Source: JBFHIZ01 sp041596215 (GTDB taxonomy: Bacteria; Bacillota; Clostridia; Lachnospirales; Lachnospiraceae). From it: a DNA stretch of 64,000 nt. Both the position numbers and the translations under genes were made by a program. The stretch covers positions 1-64,000 of the forward strand of contig JBFHIZ010000009.1 of assembly GCA_041596215.1 (NCBI GenBank), written 5' to 3'. This document shows positions 25,147 through 32,930 of the stretch, piece by piece; within the stretch, counting starts at the first letter, position 1; each line of letters starts with the position of its first letter. Below the pieces are notes generated by a model, which was not told where the DNA came from, did no database searches, and was given only the letters and a program-made list of their open reading frames with translations.

Positions 25147-26433
25147 ATGAAGAATCATAAGAAGGTATCTATGGAGAAAAAAATCAGTGTTTTATATCGA
25201 ATTATTGTGATAGGAATTGTTTTCTTATTATTAGGAGCACTTGGAGTACAAATATTTGGTAAACGAAATTATGAAAAGGATAGTTCCATAAACACAAAAC
25301 CAAAATTACAGTTTTCGGAAAATGGTACCTTTAAAATCATGATTTTAGCAGATATACAAGATGGAGCAAAGGTATCGTCTTATACAATGAAATTTATTAC
25401 AGCTGCAATTGAAAAAGAAACACCAGATTTGATTGTTTTATTAGGAGACAATGTATTTGGAATTGCCCCCGATTTAATTTTAAGTAAATCAGGGGTGGAA
25501 AAATCCATTGAAACATTTTTACAACCAATTCTTGCAGCGGAAATTCCATTTTGTCTTGTTTTTGGAAATCATGATGGGCAGGGTATTATGTCGAATGAGG
25601 AACAATTAAAATATTATCAGACGTTTGCAGGTTGCTTATTAGAAGATGAACCTAATTTAACAGGAAGTGGAAATTGTCATCTTATGGTTTTTGATCAAAA
25701 AGGAGAAACACCAAAACTAAATTTATGGTTTTTTGATAGTGGTTCTAAGACCGAAATCCAAGGGGAAACTTCATATACTTGTGTTGCAGAGGATCAAATT
25801 GCATGGTTCTTAGATAAAAGTAAAGAAATTAAAGAAGATAATAAGGGAAAAATTGTTCCGGCTTTTGTATTTCAACATATTCCGGTTCCGGAAATTTACA
25901 ATTTGCTGTTGCCAGTAGAGGAATCTTGTGAAGGTTCTATTGAAAAAGAGGGGAAAATATATATTAAAAATTCAACATATACAGATGATGGATTTTTTGG
26001 AGAGTTACCTTGTTCTCCAATTTATAATACGGGAGAATTTGATGCATGGGTACAATCGGAAGATGTAGTTGCAGCGTTCTTTGGTCATGATCATGTAAAT
26101 GCCTTCGGAGGAACCTATCAAGGAATCCAAATGATATATACACCAGGATGTGGTTTTTATTCTTATGGACCTGGTTATGATAGAGGAATACGAATTTTAG
26201 AAGTGGAAGAAAATAATGTAGAGGCTTTTACTACCCGATTGCTATTTTATAAGGATTTAGTTGGAGAGAAAATCAATGATAACGGAGCCTTATATGAAGG
26301 CTCCGTGTTAAGAGGGAAATCATTATTTAAATATATACAATTATTTGTTTTGATTCCATTTATTTTTTTAGGTGTTATTGTATGGGGGACTGTGCATTTT
26401 ATAAGAAAAAGAAAAACAAAGAAAGATTATTAA
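25147..26433 (+). CDS. Membrane metallophosphoesterase (calcineurin-like)
   Basis: 428 residues with a membrane segment at each end (IIVIGIVFLLLGALGVQIFG and LFVLIPFIFLGVIVWGTVHF). Between them is a calcineurin-like phosphoesterase domain: ILADIQDG, VLLGDNVFG, VFGNHDG, FVFQHIPVPE and FFGHDHVNA supply the metal ligands. The first motif is DxQ where many relatives have DxH. The layout resembles eukaryotic Dcr2-type and bacterial purple-phosphatase-like proteins, but the substrate is unknown. It is probably cotranscribed with the GH25 gene. The stop overlaps the stop of the opposite-strand GH13 gene by 4 bp. Confidence 0.85.
   Translation: MKNHKKVSMEKKISVLYRIIVIGIVFLLLGALGVQIFGKRNYEKDSSINTKPKLQFSENGTFKIMILADIQDGAKVSSYTMKFITAAIEKETPDLIVLLGDNVFGIAPDLILSKSGVEKSIETFLQPILAAEIPFCLVFGNHDGQGIMSNEEQLKYYQTFAGCLLEDEPNLTGSGNCHLMVFDQKGETPKLNLWFFDSGSKTEIQGETSYTCVAEDQIAWFLDKSKEIKEDNKGKIVPAFVFQHIPVPEIYNLLLPVEESCEGSIEKEGKIYIKNSTYTDDGFFGELPCSPIYNTGEFDAWVQSEDVVAAFFGHDHVNAFGGTYQGIQMIYTPGCGFYSYGPGYDRGIRILEVEENNVEAFTTRLLFYKDLVGEKINDNGALYEGSVLRGKSLFKYIQLFVLIPFIFLGVIVWGTVHFIRKRKTKKDY
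26282..26306 (-). other. Perfect GC-rich hairpin inside the phosphoesterase 3' end
   Basis: ACGGAGCCTT (26282-26291) pairs perfectly with AAGGCTCCGT (26297-26306) around a 5-nt loop. It lies about 125 bp past the stop of the leftward GH13 gene. On either strand no good T-run follows, so it is at best a weak terminator or a 3'-end stabiliser for the GH13 transcript. Confidence 0.45.
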
Positions 26434-28199
26434 TCGCAACAAGCTTTGATATGCCGAAAAAGGATTCCATCTTTTAATAAGTTTCCATTTTTATAATATC
26501 TAGAAAAGAGAAGTTTTCCTTTTTCTGATAGCTTTAAGGTTTCATTAGAACAATTGATAATAATTTCAATATAATTATCATACCAACTTACTTTTTGAAA
26601 TTCGATTACTCTTGGATTTTTAAACGAATTTGGAAAGTGAAAATTATTACAACGTAAGAGCGGTTCGGATTTTCTTAGTGAAATAAGTGTTTTCACAAGT
26701 TCGATTCGCTCTTTGTATTTCCCATCTGCAATATCATCCCAAGGCATACATCGTCTACAATCTGGATCGTAATCGCCTTCTAAAGCAATTTCAGTTCCGT
26801 AATATAAGCAAGGAGTACCAGGCATTGCAAATAGTAAGGCGAGTTGTTGAAAAAATTCGTCAAGTGTTGCGACTTCGGAACGAAGTCGTTTGGTATCATG
26901 AGAATCTAAAAGATTAAAAAGAACATCGTTTGTTTGTTGCATATAGCGAGTATAGCAAAGATTAATGGTGTGCTCTAGTGATTCATTTGTTTGCGAAGTG
27001 TCAATCCAATAGTTTTTTATACTTTGAGCCAAAGGATAATTCATAACGGAATCAAATTCATCTCCATGTAACCAGGGAAGTGCGTCATGCCAAATTTCAC
27101 CAAGAATATAAAAATTTGGATTTTGTTTTTTTAATCTTATGCGTAATTCCTTACAAAAGACATGGGAAACTTCATTAGCAACGTCTAAACGAAGTCCATC
27201 AATTTGATATTCCTTGATCCATGTTTCACAAATTTGAATTAAATAATTTCTTACTTCTGAATTATTTGTATTTAGTTTTGGCATACCATCGTAAAAAGCA
27301 AAGGTAAAGAATTGTTTTTTCTTAGAAGCTTGTCCATTTTTATCAAATGGCCATTCGTTTATTATAAACCAATCATAATACTTCGATTTTGGACCATTTT
27401 CACATACGTCGAGCCATGGGGCAAAGGAAGAACCAGAGTGATTAAAGACTCCATCAAGCATAATATACATACCGAAATCGTGCGCTTTTTTAACTAATTG
27501 CTTTAATTCTTCAGGAGTACCAAAAGAAGGATCCAGTTGAAAATAATCAGTTGTATCATATTTGTGATTTGAGGGGGATAAATTAATCGGAGTAAAATAA
27601 AGACCGGTGATACCCAAATCTTTTAAATAGTCTAATTTCTTAAGAACACCTGCCAAATCACCACCATAGAAAGCATTATGGTTTGTTACGGGTTCACTTT
27701 TCCATGGGAGAGTACTCTTTGGATCATTTTCAAGCGAACCATTGCAAAAACGATCAGGAAATATTTGATACCAAATGGTATTATTAACCCAAGCAGGAGG
27801 AGAATAAATATCGGAGGAATTCATCCAAGGGAAAATAAAGCATTGCATTTTTCTCCCTTTTAACTGCATTTGCTCTTCACTAACAAAACCATCTTCAAAA
27901 TAATACCATGTTTCATCTTTTGTTTTTAACTCAAAATAGTATTTTAATCGTCGAAATTCCGGTTCAATCGTGGTGGTCCACCATAATTGATTAGCAAGTC
28001 TTTTTTTGAATGGAATATTTACGGATTCTCCATTCCATAATTCACCGCCTCCTAGGATGCCTTCTGAAAAAGGATCCCCTTGAATGATATTTACATATAA
28101 AACATCATAACTTGTTTTAATATTAATAATTAGCTGTTTGTCATTTAAAGGGTAACAATAATTGTCATTACTCCGATGATATACTGCATTAAAATCCAT
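26430..28199 (-). CDS. GH13 alpha-glucanohydrolase (neopullulanase / cyclomaltodextrinase type)
   Basis: 589 residues, no signal peptide, so cytoplasmic. The N-terminal 115 or so residues look like the CBM34-type domain of the GH13_20 group (YCYPLNDKQLIINIKTS, WWTTTIEPEFRRLKYYFEL). The barrel has IWYQIFPDRFCNG, DGVFNHSG, catalytic Asp in DGLRLDVANEV, acid-base Glu in ILGEIWHD and Asp in NLLDSHDTKRL. Such enzymes open cyclodextrins or cut pullulan and short maltodextrins; the exact specificity is not readable. GGAGG lies 7 nt before the ATG. The promoter region contains a LacI/CcpA-type palindrome, consistent with sugar control. Confidence 0.93.
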   Translation of the reverse strand: MDFNAVYHRSNDNYCYPLNDKQLIINIKTSYDVLYVNIIQGDPFSEGILGGGELWNGESVNIPFKKRLANQLWWTTTIEPEFRRLKYYFELKTKDETWYYFEDGFVSEEQMQLKGRKMQCFIFPWMNSSDIYSPPAWVNNTIWYQIFPDRFCNGSLENDPKSTLPWKSEPVTNHNAFYGGDLAGVLKKLDYLKDLGITGLYFTPINLSPSNHKYDTTDYFQLDPSFGTPEELKQLVKKAHDFGMYIMLDGVFNHSGSSFAPWLDVCENGPKSKYYDWFIINEWPFDKNGQASKKKQFFTFAFYDGMPKLNTNNSEVRNYLIQICETWIKEYQIDGLRLDVANEVSHVFCKELRIRLKKQNPNFYILGEIWHDALPWLHGDEFDSVMNYPLAQSIKNYWIDTSQTNESLEHTINLCYTRYMQQTNDVLFNLLDSHDTKRLRSEVATLDEFFQQLALLFAMPGTPCLYYGTEIALEGDYDPDCRRCMPWDDIADGKYKERIELVKTLISLRKSEPLLRCNNFHFPNSFKNPRVIEFQKVSWYDNYIEIIINCSNETLKLSEKGKLLFSRYYKNGNLLKDGILFRHIKACCD

Positions 28200-28237
28200 A
28201 AATAACCTCCTAAAGTATCATTTTTTTAAGCAAAATA

Positions 28238-28266
28238 AGTATATCACAAAAAGAAAACGTTTTCCA
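28238..28266 (-). promoter_or_regulatory. GH13 promoter with LacI/CcpA-type operator
   Basis: Reading leftward: -35 TGGAAA (28261-28266), 17-bp spacer, -10 TATACT (28238-28243) with a TGn extension. The perfect palindrome GAAAACGTTTTC (28253-28264) lies across the -35 and spacer. It differs at one position from the B. subtilis cre consensus WTGNAANCGNWNNCW. It fits repression by CcpA or by a maltose-type LacI regulator; no such regulator gene is in the window. Confidence 0.7.
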
Positions 28267-28295
28267 ATCATTTTTAATTAAATCTTTGATAGGGC

Positions 28296-28324
28296 TTATA
28301 AAAAGTAGTAAAATAGTGTATAAT
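28296..28324 (+). promoter_or_regulatory. Probable promoter for rqcH
   Basis: TTATAA at 28296-28301, a 17-bp spacer and a perfect TATAAT at 28319-28324, 33 bp before the rqcH ATG. It is divergent from the GH13 promoter. Confidence 0.55.
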
Positions 28325-28356
28325 AAATATATTGATAACTTAAAATTGGAGGAAAT

Positions 28357-30102
28357 ATGGCTTTCGACGGAATCACAATCGCAAGTATTGTGGCAGAACT
28401 AAATGAAACAATTCAGGGTGGAAGATTATTCAAAATTGCACAGCCTGAAAAAGATGAATTACTGATTACTGTTAAGGTTGGTAAAGAACAACATAATTTA
28501 TTTATTTCAGCGGATGCCTCGTTACCTCTTTTATATTTAACAAATACAAAAAAGATGGCACCACAAACGGCACCAAATTTTTGTATGTTGTTACGAAAAT
28601 ATATAAAAAATGCAAAAATTATTTCGATAACACAACCAGGATTAGAACGTGTTGTTATTTTCAACCTAGAGCATTTGGATGAGTTTGGTGAAGTATGCCA
28701 AAAACAATTAATTGTAGAAATCATGGGTAAACATTCAAATATTATATTTTGTAAAATGGATGGTACAATTATTGATAGTATCAAACACATTCCCAGTTTT
28801 GTAAGTTCCGTTCGTGAGGTACTTCCTGGGAAAATGTATTTTATACCTGAAACACAACATAAAAAAAATCCAATTGCATGCACATACCCTGATTTTTTAG
28901 AGCAAATTGAAAAGGATAATTTTCCGATTTATAAAAGTATATATCAAGGTTTCACGGGAATTTCACCAATTATCGGCCAAGAAATTTGCTGTCATGCGAA
29001 GTTGGATTCTTTGAGATCGAACACACAATTGACAGAGCTTGAAAAGAAAGAATTGTTTTCTGCACTTCAGAAAATTATAAATAAGATTACTGAAAAAGAT
29101 TTTTATCCGGTGATGTATTATGAAGGAAATGTTCCAGTGGAATATGCATCCATTCCTTTGTTATGTTATGAGGCAAATCAATCAAAAAGATTTGATAGTA
29201 TTTTTGAACTTCTAGAAGTTTATTATCAGGAAAAAAATGAAATTACGCGAAGCAAACAGCGATCTTTTGATTTGAGAAAAATTGTACAAACAACATTCGA
29301 AAGAAATATAAAAAAATTGGATTTACAAAGAAAACAATTATTGGATACAGAAAAAAAAGAGAAGTATAAGACTTGGGGAGAATTAATACATACGTATGGA
29401 TATTCTGTACCAATTGGTAGCAAAAGTATGGAAGCATTAAATTATTATACAAATACAATGGTTAAAATACCACTTGATTCAAAATTATCCATCAATGAAA
29501 ATGCACAGAAGTATTTTGATAAATATGTAAAGTTAAAAAGGACATATGAAGTGTTGCATGTGTTAACGAAAGAAACGGAAGAAAATGTTGCATATTTAGC
29601 ATCGGTATTAGCATCTTTAGATATTGCAAAAAAAGAAGAAGATTTAATTGAAATTCGAGAAGAGTTAATTCAAAGTGGATATTTGAAAAAAAAGGGAAAA
29701 GTGAATAAAGCTAGAAAAGAAAGCAAACCATTTCACTATATTAGTAGCGATGGATATCATATGTATGTTGGAAAAAATAATATTCAAAATGATAACTTGA
29801 CCTTTCATGTAGCGACTGGGAATGATTGGTGGTTTCATGCAAAGAATATACCGGGATCGCATGTGATTGTAAAATCAAATAATGAAGAATTACCGGATCG
29901 AACATTTGAAGAAGCGGCTAGCTTAGCAGCATATTATTCCAAAGGACATGACGGAGAAAAGTTGGAAGTGGATTATACACAGAAGAAAAACGTAAAAAAA
30001 CCGAAAGGTGGAAAACTGGGATTTGTAGTTTATTATACAAATTATTCAATGCTTGCAACCTTAGATATTTCAATGCTAACAGAAGTACAAGAGGACTTGT
30101 AA
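28357..30102 (+). CDS. rqcH: NFACT family ribosome quality control factor RqcH (FbpA-like)
   Basis: 581 residues with the NFACT architecture: NFACT-N domain starting AFDGITIASIVAELNETIQGGRLFKI with TAPNFCMLLRKYIKNAKI, a helical and coiled-coil middle (about 280-440), and the NFACT-R domain near the C-terminus (FHYISSDGYHMYVGKNNIQND, NDWWFHAKNIPGSHVIVKS). Homologues bind stalled 50S subunits and add C-terminal alanine tails to nascent chains. Older annotations call this family fibronectin-binding protein. GGAGG precedes the ATG. It is a single-gene unit with its own promoter. Confidence 0.94.
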   Translation: MAFDGITIASIVAELNETIQGGRLFKIAQPEKDELLITVKVGKEQHNLFISADASLPLLYLTNTKKMAPQTAPNFCMLLRKYIKNAKIISITQPGLERVVIFNLEHLDEFGEVCQKQLIVEIMGKHSNIIFCKMDGTIIDSIKHIPSFVSSVREVLPGKMYFIPETQHKKNPIACTYPDFLEQIEKDNFPIYKSIYQGFTGISPIIGQEICCHAKLDSLRSNTQLTELEKKELFSALQKIINKITEKDFYPVMYYEGNVPVEYASIPLLCYEANQSKRFDSIFELLEVYYQEKNEITRSKQRSFDLRKIVQTTFERNIKKLDLQRKQLLDTEKKEKYKTWGELIHTYGYSVPIGSKSMEALNYYTNTMVKIPLDSKLSINENAQKYFDKYVKLKRTYEVLHVLTKETEENVAYLASVLASLDIAKKEEDLIEIREELIQSGYLKKKGKVNKARKESKPFHYISSDGYHMYVGKNNIQNDNLTFHVATGNDWWFHAKNIPGSHVIVKSNNEELPDRTFEEAASLAAYYSKGHDGEKLEVDYTQKKNVKKPKGGKLGFVVYYTNYSMLATLDISMLTEVQEDL

Positions 30103-30162
30103 AGTTATTTAAAATAGATTTGTTAATTTGCCTTATGGCAGCACAAAATAAAGGAGAGTTTA

Positions 30163-30684
30163 ATGTTTGAAGTAGGGAATTATGTAGTTTATGGAAGTGT
30201 TGGAGTATGTAGAGTTGATAAAATTGGACCATTATTAAAGATGCATTTTCCAAAAGAAAAGATTTTTTATACACTGTTACCAGTTTATTCGAAAGGAAGT
30301 AAGGTGTTTACACCAGTTGATTCAGAAAAAGTTATACTTCGGCCAGTACTATCTAAAGAAGAAGCTTGTGAATTAATTGAAAATATAGAAGAGATGGAAG
30401 AAATGTGGATTCCTGATAATAAAAAAAGAGAAGAGGAATTCAAACAATCATTAAAAAAATGTGATTGTGGAGAACTTGTAAAAGTTATTAAGACAATTAA
30501 CGCAAGAAGAGATGAAAGAATTTCGGAAGGAAAAAAAGTGACGGCAGGAGATGAAAAAATACTTCATATTGCGGAAGAAAATTTAAGCCGTGAGCTTGCA
30601 ATTGCATTAGATTTAGAGAAAGAGATTGTTGAAGAATATATTTCAAAAAAAATTGAAGGTAAAGAATGCCACCCGATTTATTAA
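30163..30684 (+). CDS. CarD/CdnL-family transcriptional regulator
   Basis: 173 residues. The N-terminal CarD-CdnL-TRCF interaction domain is recognisable: FEVGNYVVYGSVGVCRVDKIG, then FYTLLPVYSKGSKVFTPVDS. A helical C-terminal half (about 75-173) would contact promoter DNA, as in other members. Such proteins bind the beta subunit of RNA polymerase and stabilise open complexes. AAAGGAGAG lies 6 nt before the ATG. The inverted repeat just past the stop overlaps the yicC promoter. Confidence 0.88.
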   Translation: MFEVGNYVVYGSVGVCRVDKIGPLLKMHFPKEKIFYTLLPVYSKGSKVFTPVDSEKVILRPVLSKEEACELIENIEEMEEMWIPDNKKREEEFKQSLKKCDCGELVKVIKTINARRDERISEGKKVTAGDEKILHIAEENLSRELAIALDLEKEIVEEYISKKIEGKECHPIY

Positions 30685-30696
30685 TGTAAGAAAGCG

Positions 30697-30733
30697 GTTT
30701 TACCTTGACGTGGTAAAACACTTGTCTTATAAT
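30697..30733 (+). promoter_or_regulatory. yicC promoter with inverted repeat spanning the -35
   Basis: TTGACG at 30705-30710, 17-bp spacer and perfect TATAAT at 30728-30733. GTTTTACC (30697-30704) and GGTAAAAC (30712-30719) form a perfect 8-bp inverted repeat whose centre is the -35 hexamer. The promoter call is strong; an operator role for the repeat is inferred. Confidence 0.8.
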
Positions 30734-30775
30734 ATCATGTGTGTGAATTATCATCACATTAATAGGAGCAAAAAT

Positions 30776-31657
30776 ATGATAAAAAGCATGACTGGATTTG
30801 GCCGGAGTGAAGAAACGAATGGAAATAGAAAATTCTCGGCTGAAATGAAAGCAGTGAACCATCGTTATATTGATTTGAATATTAAGCTACCAAGAAAGTT
30901 TAATTCTTATGAATCAAGAATTCGAAATTTAGTAAAACAATATATTCGTAGAGGAAAGGTGGATTTATATATTTTTTATGAAGACCTTTCTAAAAAAGAT
31001 GTGGTTATAAATTATAACAAGGAAATTGCAAAAGAGTATTATCATTATTTATCACAAATGGCTGTAGATTTTTCTTTAGATAATGATGTGCGGGTTGGAA
31101 TGCTTTCTAGATATCCAGAAGTATTTACTATGGAAGAAGTAAAACTTGATGAAGAAGAACTTTGGACTGGATTTGAAAAAGTAATACGAAAAGCTTGTGA
31201 GCAGATGATCGAATCGCGTGCTATCGAAGGAGAAAACCTTAGAACGGATTTGTTATTAAAATTAGAAGGTATTCTAGAAAACATAAGTTTTATTGAAAAT
31301 AAGGCACCAGAAATTATTGAACAGTATAAATCTAGTTTACATACAAAGATTACAGAATTAATTGATACTACAAGTATTGATGAGGCAAGAATTTTAACAG
31401 AAGTCACGATTTTTGCGGATAAAGTTTGTGTGGATGAAGAACTTGTTCGATTAAGAAGTCATGTTGAAACAACAAAACAAATTTTGCTTGAAGCAAATGG
31501 TGATATTGGAAGAAAGTTGGATTTTATTGCACAAGAAATGAATCGTGAAGCAAATACTATTTTATCAAAAACAAATGATATTGAAGTTTCAGAACATGCA
31601 ATCGACTTAAAAGCTGAAATTGAAAAAGTCCGTGAACAAATTCAAAACATTGAGTAA
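30776..31657 (+). CDS. yicC: YicC/YloC-family endoribonuclease
   Basis: 293 residues. The family N-terminus IKSMTGFGRSEETNGNRKFSAEMKAVNHRYID and C-terminus LDFIAQEMNREANTILSKTNDIEVSEHAIDLKAEIEKVREQIQNIE are both intact. E. coli YicC is an RNase that acts on some small RNAs; the target here is unknown. ATG at 30776 has AGGAG 6-10 nt upstream and is just past the promoter; earlier in-frame starts overlap the CarD-family gene. It heads a yicC-remA-gmk-rpoZ operon typical of Firmicutes. Confidence 0.93.
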   Translation: MIKSMTGFGRSEETNGNRKFSAEMKAVNHRYIDLNIKLPRKFNSYESRIRNLVKQYIRRGKVDLYIFYEDLSKKDVVINYNKEIAKEYYHYLSQMAVDFSLDNDVRVGMLSRYPEVFTMEEVKLDEEELWTGFEKVIRKACEQMIESRAIEGENLRTDLLLKLEGILENISFIENKAPEIIEQYKSSLHTKITELIDTTSIDEARILTEVTIFADKVCVDEELVRLRSHVETTKQILLEANGDIGRKLDFIAQEMNREANTILSKTNDIEVSEHAIDLKAEIEKVREQIQNIE

Positions 31658-31680
31658 CAGAATAAGTACAGGAGAAATCA

Positions 31681-31938
31681 GTGGAAAAATTAATACATAT
31701 TGGTTTTGGAAATAGTGTAAATGCAAAAAAAATAATAGCTATTGTTCATCCAGAATCTGCTCCAATAAAACGATTAGTTCAAAAAGCAAAGGAAGACGGA
31801 ACAGCTATCGATGCAACACAGGGAAGAAAAACAAAAGCAGTACTAGTTATGGAAAACGCACAAATTGTATTATCCGCATTATTGCCGGAGACTATTGTGA
31901 ATCGAGTGCAGGGAGAAAACGGAGAAGAAAATGATTAA
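31681..31938 (+). CDS. remA: RemA/DUF370 family extracellular-matrix regulator
   Basis: 85-residue protein. The opening IHIGFGNSVNAKKIIAIVHPESAPIKRLVQ and IDATQGRKTKAVLVMENAQIVLSAL match the RemA family, a DNA-binding activator of matrix and osmoprotection genes in B. subtilis. It starts with GTG at 31681 (AGGAG 6 nt upstream) and overlaps gmk by 8 bp. The yicC-remA-gmk-rpoZ context is the usual one; matrix control in this organism is not shown. Confidence 0.92.
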   Translation: MEKLIHIGFGNSVNAKKIIAIVHPESAPIKRLVQKAKEDGTAIDATQGRKTKAVLVMENAQIVLSALLPETIVNRVQGENGEEND

Positions 31939-32563
31939 AAAAGATTGTGGAGTTTTAGTTGTAGTGTCAGGGTTTTCGGGTGCAGGAAAAGGAACCGTAA
32001 TAAAGGAATTGATGAAGAAATATGATAATTATGCATTGTCTGTTTCGATGACAACACGAGCACCTAGATCAGGAGAGGTGGATGGTCTGGATTACTTTTT
32101 TGTTTCAAGAGAGGAATTTAAAGAAAAGATAAATAGTGGCGGTTTGTTAGAGCATGCATCTTATTGCGATAATTTTTACGGAACACCAAGATCTTATGTA
32201 GAAGAAAAAATAAGTACAGGAAATGATGTTGTATTAGAAATTGAAATTCAAGGAGCTTTAAAAGTTAAAAGAAAATTTCCACAAGCGGTGTTAGTTTTTG
32301 TTATGCCACCAAGTGCAGAGGAACTTAAAAAACGTTTGTTTAGTAGAGCAACAGAATCACCAGAAAATATAGAAAAAAGAATGCAAAGAGCATCAAAAGA
32401 AGCGGTGGGAATTGAAGAATATGATTATATTTTGATTAATGATGATTTACAAGAGTGTGTTGAAAATTTACATGCTACCATTCAAGGATCCAAAAATGTT
32501 CCGTCTCGGAATAAGGAATTGATTAACAAAGTGCGAAAAGAATTAAAAGATTTATATAAATAA
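31931..32563 (+). CDS. gmk: Guanylate kinase
   Basis: Converts GMP to GDP. The P-loop is VVSGFSGAGKGTVIKEL, followed by the GMP-binding SVSMTTRAPRSGEVDGLDYFFVSREEF and LLEHASYCDNFYGTPRSYVEE, and VVLEIEIQGALKVK. 210 residues, normal. It overlaps remA by 8 bp and uses GGAGAAG inside remA as ribosome binding site. Confidence 0.97.
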   Translation: MIKKDCGVLVVVSGFSGAGKGTVIKELMKKYDNYALSVSMTTRAPRSGEVDGLDYFFVSREEFKEKINSGGLLEHASYCDNFYGTPRSYVEEKISTGNDVVLEIEIQGALKVKRKFPQAVLVFVMPPSAEELKKRLFSRATESPENIEKRMQRASKEAVGIEEYDYILINDDLQECVENLHATIQGSKNVPSRNKELINKVRKELKDLYK

Positions 32564-32606
32564 ATAATAAAATTCAATGCTAAAAAAGCAGAAAAGAGGT
32601 ACATGT

Positions 32607-32846
32607 ATGATACATCCATCTTATACAGATTTATTAAATGTTGTAAATAGTGAGGTTGAACCAGGTGAAGAGTTGGTCGCAAACAGTCGCTATTCTATTG
32701 TTATGGCAACGTCAAAAAGAGCAAGACAATTAATTGCAGGAGCAGAACCGTTGGTTGAAAATCCAATCTGCGTAAAACCATTATCAACTGCAGTACAAGA
32801 ATTGAATGAAGGAAAAATAAAAATCCTAAATGACGAAGAACAATAA
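32607..32846 (+). CDS. rpoZ: DNA-directed RNA polymerase omega subunit
   Basis: 79 residues. MIHPSYTDLL and the conserved SRYSIVMATSKRARQLIAG match omega, and KPLSTAVQELNEGKI is its C-terminal signature. Omega aids assembly of beta-prime. ATG at 32607 has AAAGAGG about 8 nt upstream; an in-frame ATG at 32577 would put that site inside the gene. The operon ends with a terminator. Confidence 0.95.
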   Translation: MIHPSYTDLLNVVNSEVEPGEELVANSRYSIVMATSKRARQLIAGAEPLVENPICVKPLSTAVQELNEGKIKILNDEEQ

Positions 32847-32862
32847 TAACAAGCGAAGATAG

Positions 32863-32895
32863 AAAAAGGAAAGACCGTTTGGTGTTTCCTTTTTT
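32863..32895 (+). terminator. Intrinsic terminator after rpoZ
   Basis: AAAAAGGAAA pairs with TTTCCTTTTT, enclosing a GACC/GGT inner stem, and ends in a T-run. It begins 17 bp after the rpoZ stop and ends about 35 bp before rimO. Confidence 0.85.
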
Positions 32896-32930
32896 AGATA
32901 TTGGTATGGAAGTGCCGGATTGGAAGAAAT

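Noticed and set aside
28413..28883. 156-codon frame antisense to rqcH
   Set aside because: No start signal or recognisable domain; explained by the rqcH codon pattern.
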